From contig NZ_JAPWKB010000019.1 of the NCBI RefSeq assembly GCF_028283785.1, positions 206,001-270,000 of the forward strand: a stretch of DNA of 64,000 nucleotides. The letters are read 5' to 3'. The number at the start of each line of letters is the position of its first letter. Within the stretch, counting starts at the first letter, position 1. Source of the DNA: Paraburkholderia sp. (GTDB lineage: Bacteria > Pseudomonadota > Gammaproteobacteria > Burkholderiales > Burkholderiaceae). The position numbers and the translations under genes are program-made. Positions 25,861 to 36,584 of the stretch are shown one piece after another. The notes below the pieces were generated by a model. It was given only the letters and a program-made list of their open reading frames with translations, was not told the origin of the DNA and made no database searches.

Positions 25861-27894
25861 TCAGCGGGGCGAACCCGGTTTGCGCGGCGAACCGTCCGCG
25901 TCGGTGCGACGACGCACGGTCGGCTTGCCGGCACGCGCCTGCGCTTTCGCGCGGTTCGCGCTCGACGCCATCACGGCTCGGGCGGCGTCGGCGGCCTGGG
26001 TGTCTTCGTCCGACGTCAACGCGGCCGCGTTGCCTGCCGTCTCCGGACGCCACACCTGACCGATCGCCAGCGACTTCAGCTTCTTCTTGCCGCCGTACCA
26101 GAGGTTCACGAGACCGCGCGAGAAGAACACCGCCGAGAACATCGACGTCAGGATGCCGATACAGTGGACGATCGCGAAGCCGCGCACCGGGCCGGAGCCG
26201 AATGCGAGCAGCGCAAGACCAGCGATCAGCGTCGTGACGTTCGAGTCCAGAATGGTCGCCCATGCGTGCGCGTAGCCGTTCTGGATGGCGAGTTGCGGCG
26301 GCGCGCCGTTACGCAGTTCTTCGCGCACGCGCTCGTTGATCAGCACGTTCGCGTCGATCGCCATACCGAGCGCGAGCGCGATAGCGGCGATACCCGGCAG
26401 CGTCAGCGTGGCCTGCAACATGGACAGCACCGCGACCAGCAGCAACAGGTTGACCGACAGCCCGATCATCGAGATCACGCCGAACAGCATGTAGTACGCG
26501 ACCATGAACACGGCGATCGCGACAAAACCCCATTCGACGGAATGGAAGCCCTTGCTGATGTTGTCCGCGCCGAGGCTCGGGCCGATTGTGCGTTCTTCGA
26601 TGATATCCATCGGCGCGGCCAGCGAACCGGCGCGCAGCAGCAGCGCGAGGTCGGCGGCGGCTTGCGGGTTAGGCTGGCCGGTGATCTGGAAGCGGTCGCC
26701 CAGTTCCGACTGGATGGTCGCCACCGTCAGCACTTCGCCCTTGCCCTTTTCGAACAGCACCATCGCCATCGGCTTGCCGATGTTGTCGCGCGACACGGCA
26801 CGCACGGCGCGTCCGCCCGGACCGTCGAGGCGGATATTCACCGACGGACGCTGATGTTCGTCGAAACCCGACGACGCGTCGATGATGCGGTCGCCCGTGA
26901 AGATGATCTGCTTGCGCAACAGCACCGGCGTTTGCGCGCCCTGCGTGAACAGTTCGTCGCCCGGCGGGACCGGATCGGACGGGTTCGGATGCAGGTTGAC
27001 CGGATCGGCCAGACGCGCTTCGAGCGTCGCCGTGCGGCCGATGATGTCCTTCGCCTTCGCGGTGTCCTGCACGCCCGGCAGTTCGACCACGATACGGTCG
27101 GAGCCTTGCTGCTGGATCACCGGTTCGGCCACGCCGAGTTCGTTCACCCGGTTATGCAGCGTCGTGATGTTCTGCTTGAGCGCTGCGTCCTGAACGGCCT
27201 TCTGCACTGCCGGCGTGAACGTGCCGACCAGCTGGAAGCCGCCACCGGATGCGGGTTGCGTCTCCCACTGGAGTTCGGAGAGGCTCGTGGTGAGCTGCTT
27301 GCGCGCGGTTTCGGCGACGGATTCGTCGGCGAAATTGATCACCACCGATTGCCCGACGCGGTTCACGCCGCCGTCGCGAATGTTCTGGTCACGCAGCGTC
27401 GTGCGTGCGTCGGAAGCGTCGGAATCGAGCTTCTTGTTCAGCGCGCCGGCCATGTCGACCTGCAGCAGGAAGTGGACGCCGCCGCGCAGATCGAGACCGA
27501 GGTACATCGGCAACGCGTGCAGCGCGGTCAGCCAGCGCGGCGAGGCGCTTTGCAGATTCAGCGCGACGATGTATTGCGGATCGTTCGGGTCGCTGTTCAG
27601 CGACTTTTGCAGCAGGTCTTTCACGCGCAGTTGCGTGTCGGTGTCCGGCAGACGCACACGGATGTTCGCGTTGCTCGACGAGGTGTCGAACGTGATGTCG
27701 TCAGGCTTGACCTGCGCCGACGTCAACGCGGCTTCGACCGCCGACAACGTGGACGAGTCGAGCTTGACCGTCGCCTTGCCGCTCGACACCTGCACCGCCG
27801 GCGCTTCGCCGAAGAAATTGGGCAGCGTGTACACGAGGCCGATGGCGAGCGCCACCAGCATCACGACGTATTTCCAGAGGGGGTAACGATTCAT
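25861..27894 (-). CDS. secD: Protein translocase subunit SecD
   Basis: A 677-residue partner of SecF. The N-terminal helix (about residues 5-24) is followed by a large periplasmic P1 region with GLDLRGGVHFLLQVD, and then a C-terminal membrane domain of five helices (about residues 460-620) with the conserved GMAIDANVLINERVREE segment involved in proton use. A basic Arg/Lys/Pro-rich tail of about 55 residues ends the protein. The ATG at 27894 (MNRYPLWKY) is preferred over an in-frame TTG twelve bases upstream. It is 128 bases downstream of yajC on the same strand. Confidence 0.97.
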   Translation of the reverse strand: MNRYPLWKYVVMLVALAIGLVYTLPNFFGEAPAVQVSSGKATVKLDSSTLSAVEAALTSAQVKPDDITFDTSSSNANIRVRLPDTDTQLRVKDLLQKSLNSDPNDPQYIVALNLQSASPRWLTALHALPMYLGLDLRGGVHFLLQVDMAGALNKKLDSDASDARTTLRDQNIRDGGVNRVGQSVVINFADESVAETARKQLTTSLSELQWETQPASGGGFQLVGTFTPAVQKAVQDAALKQNITTLHNRVNELGVAEPVIQQQGSDRIVVELPGVQDTAKAKDIIGRTATLEARLADPVNLHPNPSDPVPPGDELFTQGAQTPVLLRKQIIFTGDRIIDASSGFDEHQRPSVNIRLDGPGGRAVRAVSRDNIGKPMAMVLFEKGKGEVLTVATIQSELGDRFQITGQPNPQAAADLALLLRAGSLAAPMDIIEERTIGPSLGADNISKGFHSVEWGFVAIAVFMVAYYMLFGVISMIGLSVNLLLLVAVLSMLQATLTLPGIAAIALALGMAIDANVLINERVREELRNGAPPQLAIQNGYAHAWATILDSNVTTLIAGLALLAFGSGPVRGFAIVHCIGILTSMFSAVFFSRGLVNLWYGGKKKLKSLAIGQVWRPETAGNAAALTSDEDTQAADAARAVMASSANRAKAQARAGKPTVRRRTDADGSPRKPGSPR

Positions 27895-28022
27895 GGAGTG
27901 GTCCAACGGGAAGGTTGGCTTGGAAGCGATGCGTCCGGCGATGAGCGCGAGGGCCGAAGCGAGGTTGGATGACCTGGCGCTTCAGCCCCGGCGAGGCCGC
28001 GCCGGACGCGAGAGAGCAGGCC

Positions 28023-28349
28023 TTACAGCGACTTGATCGTGCCCTTCGGGAGAATCGTCGTGACCGACGCTTTCTGAACGGTGATTTCAGTGCCTTCGGA
28101 GATTTCGACGCCGACGTAAGCTTCGCCGACCTTCGTCACCTTGCCGACGATGCCGCCGTTCGTCACGACTTCATCGCCTTTTGCCATCGCAGACAGCATG
28201 TTGCGATGTTCTTTTTGACGCTTCATCTGCGGACGGATCATGATGAAGTACAGCACGCCGAACATCAGGATCAGCGGCAGGAAGCTCATCAGGCTCGATT
28301 CAGCGCCACCTGCGCTGCCTTGGGCGAAGGCGTTTGAAATGAACGACAC
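28023..28349 (-). CDS. yajC: Sec translocon accessory protein YajC
   Basis: A 108-residue single-pass inner-membrane protein that associates with SecDF. The transmembrane helix spans about residues 19-38 (LMSFLPLILMFGVLYFIMIR, ending at the conserved IRPQ). A basic cytoplasmic domain follows with KGDEVVTNGGIVGKV, the family hallmark. Order tgt-yajC-secD-secF on one strand is the usual proteobacterial arrangement. The 224 bases between tgt and yajC hold a GC hairpin (about 28535-28555, arms GCGGCCGG and CCGGCCGC). Confidence 0.96.
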   Translation of the reverse strand: MSFISNAFAQGSAGGAESSLMSFLPLILMFGVLYFIMIRPQMKRQKEHRNMLSAMAKGDEVVTNGGIVGKVTKVGEAYVGVEISEGTEITVQKASVTTILPKGTIKSL

Positions 28350-28573
28350 GTTGGTCTCTCCGTTATAAAACGACTAAAAAAATCAGCCGGTTATTCTACC
28401 ACCGGCCTTTGCGACGAACGCGCCGCAAATCGGCTTTACGATCAAGCTGTTAAAGCCCTTTGCCGGACGCGCTGTAGTGGGATTGTAAGGTCTGGTGCCG
28501 CATACACGGAAATTCACCGGACGAATCGCCGCGCGCGGCCGGTCACGCCGGCCGCAAGCCTTGCTGTGCGCGG

Positions 28574-29782
28574 CTAGCCGGGCTGCTCGACACCCCGTGC
28601 GCGATTTTCGTGAAAGCGCTTGCGGAATGCGTCGAACATTTTCGCTTCGATCGAATCGCGCATTTCCTGCATCAACTCGAGGTAGTAGTGCAGGTTGTGG
28701 ATCGTGTTCAGTTGCGCACCGAGGATTTCGCCGACGCGATGCAGGTGATGCAGATAGCCGCGCGTGAAATTGCGACACGTATAGCAACCGCATTGTTCGT
28801 CGAGGGGGCGCAGCGAGTTCTTGTGCGCCGCGTTGCGGATCTTGATGTCGCCGAAACGCGTGAACAGCCAGCCGTTGCGCGCGTTGCGAGTAGGCATCAC
28901 GCAGTCGAACATATCGACGCCGGCCGCGACGCCGGCCACCAGATCTTCCGGCGTTCCCACGCCCATCAGATAGTGCGGTTTGTCGGCCGGGAGCTTCGGG
29001 CCGATGTGATTCAGCACGCGCATCATGTCTTCCTTCGGCTCACCGACCGACAGGCCGCCGATCGCGAGGCCGTGGAAATCCATGTCCGCCAGACCGGCCA
29101 GCGATTCGTCGCGCAGGTCTTCGAACATGCCGCCCTGGACGATGCCGAACAGCGCGTTCGGATTGTCGAGACGCTTGAATTCGTCGATCGAGCGCTGGGC
29201 CCAACGCATCGACATGCGCATCGAATCGGCCGCGTCCTGATGCGACGTGGGGATGTCGTTGGTTGCGTAGGGCGTGCATTCGTCGAACTGCATCACGACG
29301 TCCGAATTCAGCACCTTCTGGACTTGCATCGACACTTCCGGCGACAGGAACAGCTTGTCGCCGTTGATCGGCGATGCGAACGTGACGCCATCTTCGGTGA
29401 TCTTGCGCAGATCGCCGAGCGAAAACACCTGAAAGCCGCCCGAATCCGTCAGGATCGGCTTGTTCCAGCCCATGAAGCGATGCAGGCCGCCGTGCGCGCC
29501 GATCGTTTCGAGCCCGGGGCGCAGCCACAGGTGGAAGGTGTTGCCGAGAATGATCTGCGCGTGCATCTCTTCGAGTTCGCGCGGCTGCACGGCTTTCACC
29601 GTGCCGTAAGTGCCGACCGGCATGAAGATCGGCGTTTCGACCACGCCGTGATTCAGCGTCAGCCGGCCGCGACGGGCCTGGCCGTCGGTGGCGAGCAGAT
29701 CGAACTTGAGGCCGTTCGCGGGCGGAACGTGCGCGTTGGCGGCGTTGTCGGCCGCCGGGGCATGCAGATGACCGTCGGTCAT
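28574..29782 (-). CDS. tgt: Queuine tRNA-ribosyltransferase
   Basis: A 402-residue TIM-barrel enzyme that swaps guanine 34 for the queuosine precursor preQ1 in Asp, Asn, His and Tyr tRNAs. Visible signatures are LTDSGGFQVFSLG, the base-pocket VMQFDECTPY, AIGGLSVGEPKEDM, the nucleophile region FDCVMPTRNARNG and the structural zinc site CGCYTCRNF with a downstream His. The first 25 residues (MTDGHLHAPAADN...) are a variable Ala/His/Asn-rich extension. It lies 187 bases downstream of queA, which makes the next queuosine intermediate, on the same strand. Confidence 0.97.
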   Translation of the reverse strand: MTDGHLHAPAADNAANAHVPPANGLKFDLLATDGQARRGRLTLNHGVVETPIFMPVGTYGTVKAVQPRELEEMHAQIILGNTFHLWLRPGLETIGAHGGLHRFMGWNKPILTDSGGFQVFSLGDLRKITEDGVTFASPINGDKLFLSPEVSMQVQKVLNSDVVMQFDECTPYATNDIPTSHQDAADSMRMSMRWAQRSIDEFKRLDNPNALFGIVQGGMFEDLRDESLAGLADMDFHGLAIGGLSVGEPKEDMMRVLNHIGPKLPADKPHYLMGVGTPEDLVAGVAAGVDMFDCVMPTRNARNGWLFTRFGDIKIRNAAHKNSLRPLDEQCGCYTCRNFTRGYLHHLHRVGEILGAQLNTIHNLHYYLELMQEMRDSIEAKMFDAFRKRFHENRARGVEQPG

Positions 29783-29909
29783 GGGGAAACTCCTCGTGCT
29801 ACCGGAGAACAGTCCGGCGCAAACAATAAACGCCGTCGCGCGGGGCGCGGTGGCGGAGAACGCTGCGGGTGTTACGGTGGTGCGGCGTCACGGTTTCACG
29901 ATTTCGCGT

Positions 29910-29940
29910 ACCGGACGTGGCGGCGGGCCGCCCGTCCGGT
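29910..29940. terminator. Long GC hairpin between queA and tgt
   Basis: Outer arms ACCGGACG and CGTCCGGT enclose an inner GGCGG/CCGCC pairing. The structure lies about 28 bases past the queA stop on the minus strand. No U-run is present, so it may be an attenuating or stabilising hairpin rather than a full terminator. Confidence 0.45.
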
Positions 29941-29968
29941 GTGCAAACTCAGCGGATCGCGGCCGCGT

Positions 29969-31030
29969 TCAAGCCTGCAGCGGCGTGTCGCTGCGCGTCA
30001 GCAGCATTGCGTCGCCGTAACTGAAGAAGCGGTAACGCTCTTCGATTGCGTGGCGATACGCGGCGCGAATCGTCTCGACGCCGGCGAATGCCGACACCAG
30101 CATCAGCAAGGTCGATTTCGGCAGATGGAAGTTCGTCACCAGCCGGTCGACCACGCGGAACTGATAACCCGGCGTGATGAAGATATCGGTTTCGGCGGCG
30201 GTGGCGGCGAGCGGGTGGCCTGCGTCGGCGGCGTCGCGTGCGGCGGCTTCGAGCGCGCGCATCGATGTCGTGCCGACCGCGATCACCTTGTTGCCGCGCG
30301 CCTTCGTCTCGGCAATCCGGTCCACCAGCGTTTGCGGCAACTGATACCACTCGCTGTGCATCTTGTGCTCGGCGATATTGTCGACGCGCACCGGCTGGAA
30401 CGTCCCCGCGCCGACGTGCAGCGTCAGCGCGGCACGCTGCACGCCGCGCTCGTCGAGTTGCGCGAGCAGGGCGTCGTCGAAATGCAGACCGGCCGTGGGC
30501 GCGGCAACCGCGCCCGGATTCTGCGCGAATACGGTCTGATAGCGGGTTTCGTCGTTGGCGTCGGGCGTGTGCTCGATGTACGGCGGCAGCGGCAGACGGC
30601 CGAACTGCTCGATCAGCGTCAGGCAGTCGTCGGGGAAATGCAGCGTGTAGAACGGCTCGACACGCTCGCCGACCGTGACGTCGAACGCGTCGGCGAGACG
30701 CAGCGTGGTGCCCGTCACCGGGCTTTTGCTGGCGCGAATCTGCGCGAGCGCGGTGCGTTCTCCGGTCAACCGTTCGACCAGCACTTCGATCTTGCCGCCG
30801 CTGGCCTTCTGGCCAAGGAAACGCGCCTTCAACACCTTGGTGTCGTTGAAGACGAGCAGATCGCCCGGCGCGATGCACGCGGGCAGTGCCGCGAAACCGC
30901 GGTCGGTAAAGTGCGCGGGCGTGCGGGTGCCGTCTACTTCGAGTAGACGGCTGGCGCTGCGCTCGGGCAGCGCGACCTGCGCGATCAATTCGGGCGGCAG
31001 GTCGAAATCGAAATCGGAAAGCGTGAACAT
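29969..31030 (-). CDS. queA: S-adenosylmethionine:tRNA ribosyltransferase-isomerase QueA
   Basis: A 353-residue enzyme that transfers and isomerises the ribosyl part of SAM onto preQ1-modified tRNA, forming epoxyqueuosine. Signatures are the N-terminal FDLPPELIAQVALPERSASR (cut at 20), DLLVFNDTKVLKARFLG, PTAGLHFDDALL and FHLPKSTLLMLVSAFAG near the C-terminus. The ATG at 31030 (MFTLSDFDF) is used rather than a TTG three codons upstream. The gene diverges from recG with about 147 bases between starts. Confidence 0.96.
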   Translation of the reverse strand: MFTLSDFDFDLPPELIAQVALPERSASRLLEVDGTRTPAHFTDRGFAALPACIAPGDLLVFNDTKVLKARFLGQKASGGKIEVLVERLTGERTALAQIRASKSPVTGTTLRLADAFDVTVGERVEPFYTLHFPDDCLTLIEQFGRLPLPPYIEHTPDANDETRYQTVFAQNPGAVAAPTAGLHFDDALLAQLDERGVQRAALTLHVGAGTFQPVRVDNIAEHKMHSEWYQLPQTLVDRIAETKARGNKVIAVGTTSMRALEAAARDAADAGHPLAATAAETDIFITPGYQFRVVDRLVTNFHLPKSTLLMLVSAFAGVETIRAAYRHAIEERYRFFSYGDAMLLTRSDTPLQA

Positions 31031-31177
31031 GCGGGCCAACTGGATGCGAAAACGGAACGGAATGGCGCGAAGCCGTGCAGCGAGCGGCTATGATTGCGGG
31101 ACGCCGCAGCGACCCGCGTACCGGCGCGCTGAGCGGCCATACCATTGAAAGCCGATATTGTACTTGCGAAGCGACCC

Positions 31178-33472
31178 ATGCCCTTGTCCGAACACCGTCC
31201 GTCTCCCGATGCCGATGAAGTCGAGGCCGCGCCGAAGCGCCGCGCCGCGCGAGGCAGGACGGCGAGCGGCGAGCCGGGCGCGGGCGGCGACGCGCCCATG
31301 ATGGACCGCACGAAAGAAGCCGCGAGCGAATCCGCTCAGGCCACCGCGAACGACAGCTCGAAGGCCCAGGCGAAGTCCGCGGCCAAAGACGCGAAGAGGA
31401 AACCGGCGCCCGCCAAAACCGTCGACAAACTCGCGAAACTCGGGCTCACGCGCGACATCGATCTGGTGCTCCATCTGCCGATGCGCTACGAGGACGAAAC
31501 CTCGCTGACGCCGATCGGCCATCTGCTGCCGGGCGGCATCGCGCAGACCGAAGGCGTCGTGTACGACAACGAAATCGCGTACCGGCCGCGTCGCCAGTTG
31601 CTGGTCAAGATGCACGACGACGCCGGCGACGAACTGATCCTGCGCTTTCTGAATTTCTACGGCTCGCAAGTCTCGCAAATGGCGATCGGCAAGCGTCTGC
31701 GGGTGCGCGGCGACGTGCGCGGCGGCTTTTTCGGCATGGAGATGGTGCATCCGGCCGTACGCGTCGTAGACGACGACACGCCGTTGCCGCAAGCGCTGAC
31801 GCCCGTTTATCCGAGCACGGCCGGCGTGTCGCAAGCCTATTTGCGCAAGGCGATCGACAGCGCGCTCGCACGCACGTCCTTGCCCGAATTGCTGCCCGAC
31901 GCGATCGCCCGAACCTACATGGCGCCGCTCGGCGTGCCCGGCCTGATGGACGCGGTGCGCACGCTGCATCATCCCGACGCGAGCTCGGACGAAACCGCGC
32001 TGATCGACGGCACGCATCCGGCGTGGACGCGTATCAAGTTCGAGGAATTGCTCGCGCAGCAACTGTCGCTGAAGCGCGCGCACGAAGAGCGCCGCCGACG
32101 CACCGCGCCGACAATGCCGCGTCGCGCGTCGGACGATCCCACTTCGCTCGTCAGGCGTTTGCTCGACACCTTGCCGTTTTCGCTGACGGCGGCGCAGCAG
32201 CGCGTCGGCGGCGAGATTGCGCTGGATCTGACGCAGCCGCATCCGATGCAGCGTCTGTTGCAGGGCGACGTCGGCAGCGGCAAGACCATCGTGGCCGCGC
32301 TCGCCGCCACGCAGGCCATCGACGCCGGCTACCAGGCCGCGCTGATGGCGCCCACCGAAATCCTCGCGGAACAGCACGCGCGCAAGTTGCGCGGCTGGCT
32401 GGAACCGTTGGGCGTGTCGGTGGCATGGCTGGCCGGCAGTCTGAAGGCGAAAGAGAAGCGCGCCGCGATCGAAGCCGCCGCGCTCGGCACGGCGCAACTC
32501 GTGATCGGCACGCACGCCATCATTCAGGACGCAGTGGAATTCGCGCGCCTCGGTCTGGTGATCGTCGACGAACAGCACCGGTTCGGCGTTGCGCAGCGGC
32601 TTGCGTTGCGGGCCAAGGCGCAGAACGCGTCGGACGGCGCGCACGATTTTCAGCCGCATCAACTGATGATGTCCGCGACGCCGATTCCGCGCACGCTCGC
32701 GATGACGTACTACGCCGATCTCGACGTCTCCACCATCGACGAATTGCCGCCCGGCCGCACACCGATCCTGACCAAGCTGGTGTCCGACGCGCGCCGCGAA
32801 GAAGTGATCGCGCGGGTGCGCGAGGCAGCGTTGACGGGGCGTCAGGTGTATTGGGTGTGTCCGCTGATCGAGGAAAGCGAGACCTTGCAGCTGCAGACGG
32901 CGGTCGAGACTTACGAAACGCTGGTCGCCGCGTTGCCGGAGTTGAACGTCGGACTGGTCCACGGACGCCTCGCGCCAGGCGAGAAAGCGTCGGTGATGGA
33001 TGCGTTTTCGCGCAACGAAGTGCAACTGCTGGTCGCGACGACGGTGATCGAAGTCGGCGTGGACGTGCCGAATGCGTCGTTGATGGTGATCGAACACGCC
33101 GAGCGGTTCGGGCTCGCGCAGTTGCATCAGTTGCGCGGACGCGTGGGGCGGGGCACGGCGGCGTCGGTGTGTGTGCTGCTCTACACCGGCCCACTGTCGA
33201 TGACCGGCCGCGCGCGATTGCAGACGATGCGCGAAACCACCGACGGCTTCGAGATCGCGCGGCGGGATCTGGAGATTCGCGGTCCGGGCGAATTCCTCGG
33301 CGCGCGGCAGTCGGGCGCGGCGATGCTGCGCTTCGCCGACCTCGAAAACGACGGCTGGTTGATCGAACCTGCGCGGGAAGCCGCGGGCGTGCTGCTGGCG
33401 GAATACCCGCTGGTGGTCACGCAGCACCTGACGCGCTGGCTCGCGAACCGCGAGCAGTTTCTCAAGGCCTGA
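31178..33472 (+). CDS. recG: ATP-dependent DNA helicase RecG
   Basis: A 764-residue superfamily 2 helicase that reverses stalled replication forks and branch-migrates Holliday junctions. After an unconserved, basic, Ala/Lys-rich extension of about 90 residues comes the wedge OB-fold domain (about residues 100-250). The helicase core has Walker A GDVGSGKT (about 361-368), DEQH (about 463-466), ATPIPRTLAMT and the C-terminal QLRGRVGRG motif. The ATG at 31178 (MPLSEHRP) is preferred over a TTG 33 bases upstream. The extension is longer than in E. coli RecG (693 residues), as is usual in Burkholderia. Confidence 0.96.
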   Translation: MPLSEHRPSPDADEVEAAPKRRAARGRTASGEPGAGGDAPMMDRTKEAASESAQATANDSSKAQAKSAAKDAKRKPAPAKTVDKLAKLGLTRDIDLVLHLPMRYEDETSLTPIGHLLPGGIAQTEGVVYDNEIAYRPRRQLLVKMHDDAGDELILRFLNFYGSQVSQMAIGKRLRVRGDVRGGFFGMEMVHPAVRVVDDDTPLPQALTPVYPSTAGVSQAYLRKAIDSALARTSLPELLPDAIARTYMAPLGVPGLMDAVRTLHHPDASSDETALIDGTHPAWTRIKFEELLAQQLSLKRAHEERRRRTAPTMPRRASDDPTSLVRRLLDTLPFSLTAAQQRVGGEIALDLTQPHPMQRLLQGDVGSGKTIVAALAATQAIDAGYQAALMAPTEILAEQHARKLRGWLEPLGVSVAWLAGSLKAKEKRAAIEAAALGTAQLVIGTHAIIQDAVEFARLGLVIVDEQHRFGVAQRLALRAKAQNASDGAHDFQPHQLMMSATPIPRTLAMTYYADLDVSTIDELPPGRTPILTKLVSDARREEVIARVREAALTGRQVYWVCPLIEESETLQLQTAVETYETLVAALPELNVGLVHGRLAPGEKASVMDAFSRNEVQLLVATTVIEVGVDVPNASLMVIEHAERFGLAQLHQLRGRVGRGTAASVCVLLYTGPLSMTGRARLQTMRETTDGFEIARRDLEIRGPGEFLGARQSGAAMLRFADLENDGWLIEPAREAAGVLLAEYPLVVTQHLTRWLANREQFLKA

Positions 33473-33643
33473 GCGGCATGCGCGTGATGCGTTGGCACTT
33501 TCTAACGATTTCGACACGCTTTTGCAAAGAAACCCTGACGCGTCATCGAACGGTAAAAAGCTGCAAACCGACTGGCGGTGCGGTCGCGGACGAGCCGCCG
33601 CACAAGCCTCGCACGGACCCGCTGCGCACCGAGCGGCCAGAAC

Positions 33644-33673
33644 TTGGCGAATCGACCCCATACAGTGTATAAC
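33644..33673 (+). promoter_or_regulatory. Candidate sigma-70 promoter for oxyR
   Basis: TTGGCG and TATAAC are separated by 18 bases, about 46 bases before the oxyR start. The -10 overlaps an ATACA-G-TGTAT dyad (33661-33671), a LysR-type T-N-A arrangement where OxyR could repress its own gene (inference). Confidence 0.5.
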
Positions 33674-33718
33674 TCACATAACTGAAACCTATCGATCCAC
33701 CGCACTGATTGGTCCCCA

Positions 33719-34678
33719 ATGACGCTCACTGAATTGAAATACATCGTCGCGGTTGCCCGCGAACGGCATTTCGGCCGCGCGGCCGAGGCGTGTTTCGTCA
33801 GCCAGCCGACGCTGTCGGTCGCAATCAAGAAGCTCGAAGACGAGCTCAACGTGCAGATCTTCGAGCGCGGCACGAGCGAAGTCAGCGTGACGCCGATCGG
33901 CGAGCAGATCGTCACGCAGGCGCAACGCGTGCTCGAACAGACGCTCGCCATCAAGGAAATCGCGAAGCAGGGCAAGGATCCGCTGGTCGGGCCGCTGCGT
34001 CTGGGCGTGATCTATACGATCGGGCCGTATCTGCTGCCCACGCTGGTCAAGCAGATGATCAAGCGCGTCCCGCAGATGCCGTTGATGCTTCAGGAAAATT
34101 ACACGCTGAAGCTGATCGAACTGCTCAAGCAAGGTGAAATCGACGTCGCGATCATGGCGTTGCCGTTCCCCGAAACCGGTCTTATGCTGCGTTCGCTGTA
34201 CGACGAACCGTTCGTCGTCGCGCTGCCGTCGGGTCATGCGTGGGAAACGCGTCCGAAGATCGATCCGGACGACCTCAAGCAGGAAACCATGCTGCTGCTC
34301 GGCAGTGGTCACTGCTTCCGCGACCATGTGCTCGGCGTCTGTCCGGAACTGATGCGTTTTTCGCAAAACGCGGACGGTATCCAGAAAACGTTCGAAGGCT
34401 CGTCGCTGGAAACGATTCGTCACATGGTGGCAAGCGGCGTGGGCATTACCGTGCTGCCGCGCATGTCGGTGCATGAGGTCAAGCCGCATGCGGGCGGGAT
34501 CGATGCCGGTCTGCTCAGCTATGTCGCGTTCGACGATCCGGTGCCGGATCGCCGCGTGGTGCTCGCGTGGCGCAAGAGCTTCACACGCATGCCCGCCATC
34601 GATGCAATCTGCGACGCGATCGCCGCGTGCGACCTGCCGGGCGTCAAAAAGCTCGACATGCCCGCTGCCGTCAACTGA
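33719..34678 (+). CDS. oxyR: Hydrogen-peroxide-sensing LysR-type regulator OxyR
   Basis: A 319-residue LysR-type activator. The N-terminal winged helix-turn-helix shows FGRAAEACFVSQPTLSVAIK (residues 18-37). The sensing cysteines fall exactly where E. coli has them: C199 in GSGHCF and C208 in LGVC, which form a disulfide on peroxide exposure and switch DNA contacts. The gene is followed on the same strand by a small ORF, a catalase and dps, classic OxyR targets. In Burkholderia pseudomallei the matching cluster is oxyR-katG-dpsA (from general knowledge), so regulation of the neighbours by this protein is very likely. Confidence 0.97.
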   Translation: MTLTELKYIVAVARERHFGRAAEACFVSQPTLSVAIKKLEDELNVQIFERGTSEVSVTPIGEQIVTQAQRVLEQTLAIKEIAKQGKDPLVGPLRLGVIYTIGPYLLPTLVKQMIKRVPQMPLMLQENYTLKLIELLKQGEIDVAIMALPFPETGLMLRSLYDEPFVVALPSGHAWETRPKIDPDDLKQETMLLLGSGHCFRDHVLGVCPELMRFSQNADGIQKTFEGSSLETIRHMVASGVGITVLPRMSVHEVKPHAGGIDAGLLSYVAFDDPVPDRRVVLAWRKSFTRMPAIDAICDAIAACDLPGVKKLDMPAAVN

Positions 34679-34770
34679 GCGGAAACTGAACGGAGCCGGG
34701 CGCCCGCCCGGTGATTCCGTGCGCCGCGCGCACCGCGCGCGAGCGCAAAAAGGCGGCTGATGCCGCCCCC

Positions 34771-34823
34771 TATCGAATAGATTAAGTTAATCAACCACGC
34801 TAATTCGATAGCATTGTTATAGT
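34771..34823 (+). promoter_or_regulatory. Putative OxyR-activated promoter ahead of the katA unit
   Basis: Dyads CTATCGAATAG (34770-34780), GATTAAGTTAATC (34780-34792) and CTAATTCGATAG (34800-34811) lie in tandem, one helical repeat or two apart, and resemble the ATAG/CTAT half-sites of OxyR. A -10-like TATAGT (34818-34823) follows, with no good -35, as expected for an activator-dependent promoter. It is 43 bases upstream of the small ORF start. Confidence 0.45.
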
Positions 34824-34865
34824 GTTCCTCACGGGTCGCCTGATCCGACCACACCGGAGGACACC

Positions 34866-35003
34866 ATGACGCAACCCCACACGCAGCCATCCCAGCCCAC
34901 TGCTACGCAACCTGCCGCGGCCTCGACCGGTTTTGCCGCGTCGTTCGGTAGCTTGCGCACCGTCGCGGTGTCGTTGCTGGTCGATCGCGCGCTGGCAGGC
35001 TGA
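34866..35003 (+). CDS. Small ORF of 45 codons between oxyR and katA
   Basis: An ATG with an excellent GGAGG five bases upstream starts a 45-residue frame: a Gln/Pro/Thr-rich N-terminus (TQPHTQPSQPTATQP) then FGSLRTVAVSLLVDRALAG. Codon third positions are G/C-rich like the neighbours. It lies just downstream of the putative OxyR-type promoter and ends 75 bases before katA, so it would be on the katA transcript. I do not recognise a family. It might be a leader peptide affecting katA translation, a small protein in its own right, or chance. Confidence 0.5.
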   Translation: MTQPHTQPSQPTATQPAAASTGFAASFGSLRTVAVSLLVDRALAG

Positions 35004-35078
35004 GCCCTCCCGTTACCGTCCATTCGCTTTTGCTTCGACGTTCCGTCGATTCCCACAATAAGACCTGGAGTTCCCACG

Positions 35079-36527
<1,449 letters not shown>

Positions 36528-36529
36528 GC

Positions 36530-36556
36530 AGAACGCGCGCGTCGGGCGCGCGTTCT
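36530..36556. terminator. Hairpin directly after katA
   Basis: Eleven-base arms AGAACGCGCGC and GCGCGCGTTCT with loop GTCGG begin right after the katA stop. No U-run follows and the next ribosome-binding site is 16 bases away, so it may uncouple or attenuate expression of the downstream small ORF rather than end transcription fully. Confidence 0.5.
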
Positions 36557-36584
36557 GAACCGTGCAGACTCAAGGAGAAGAATC

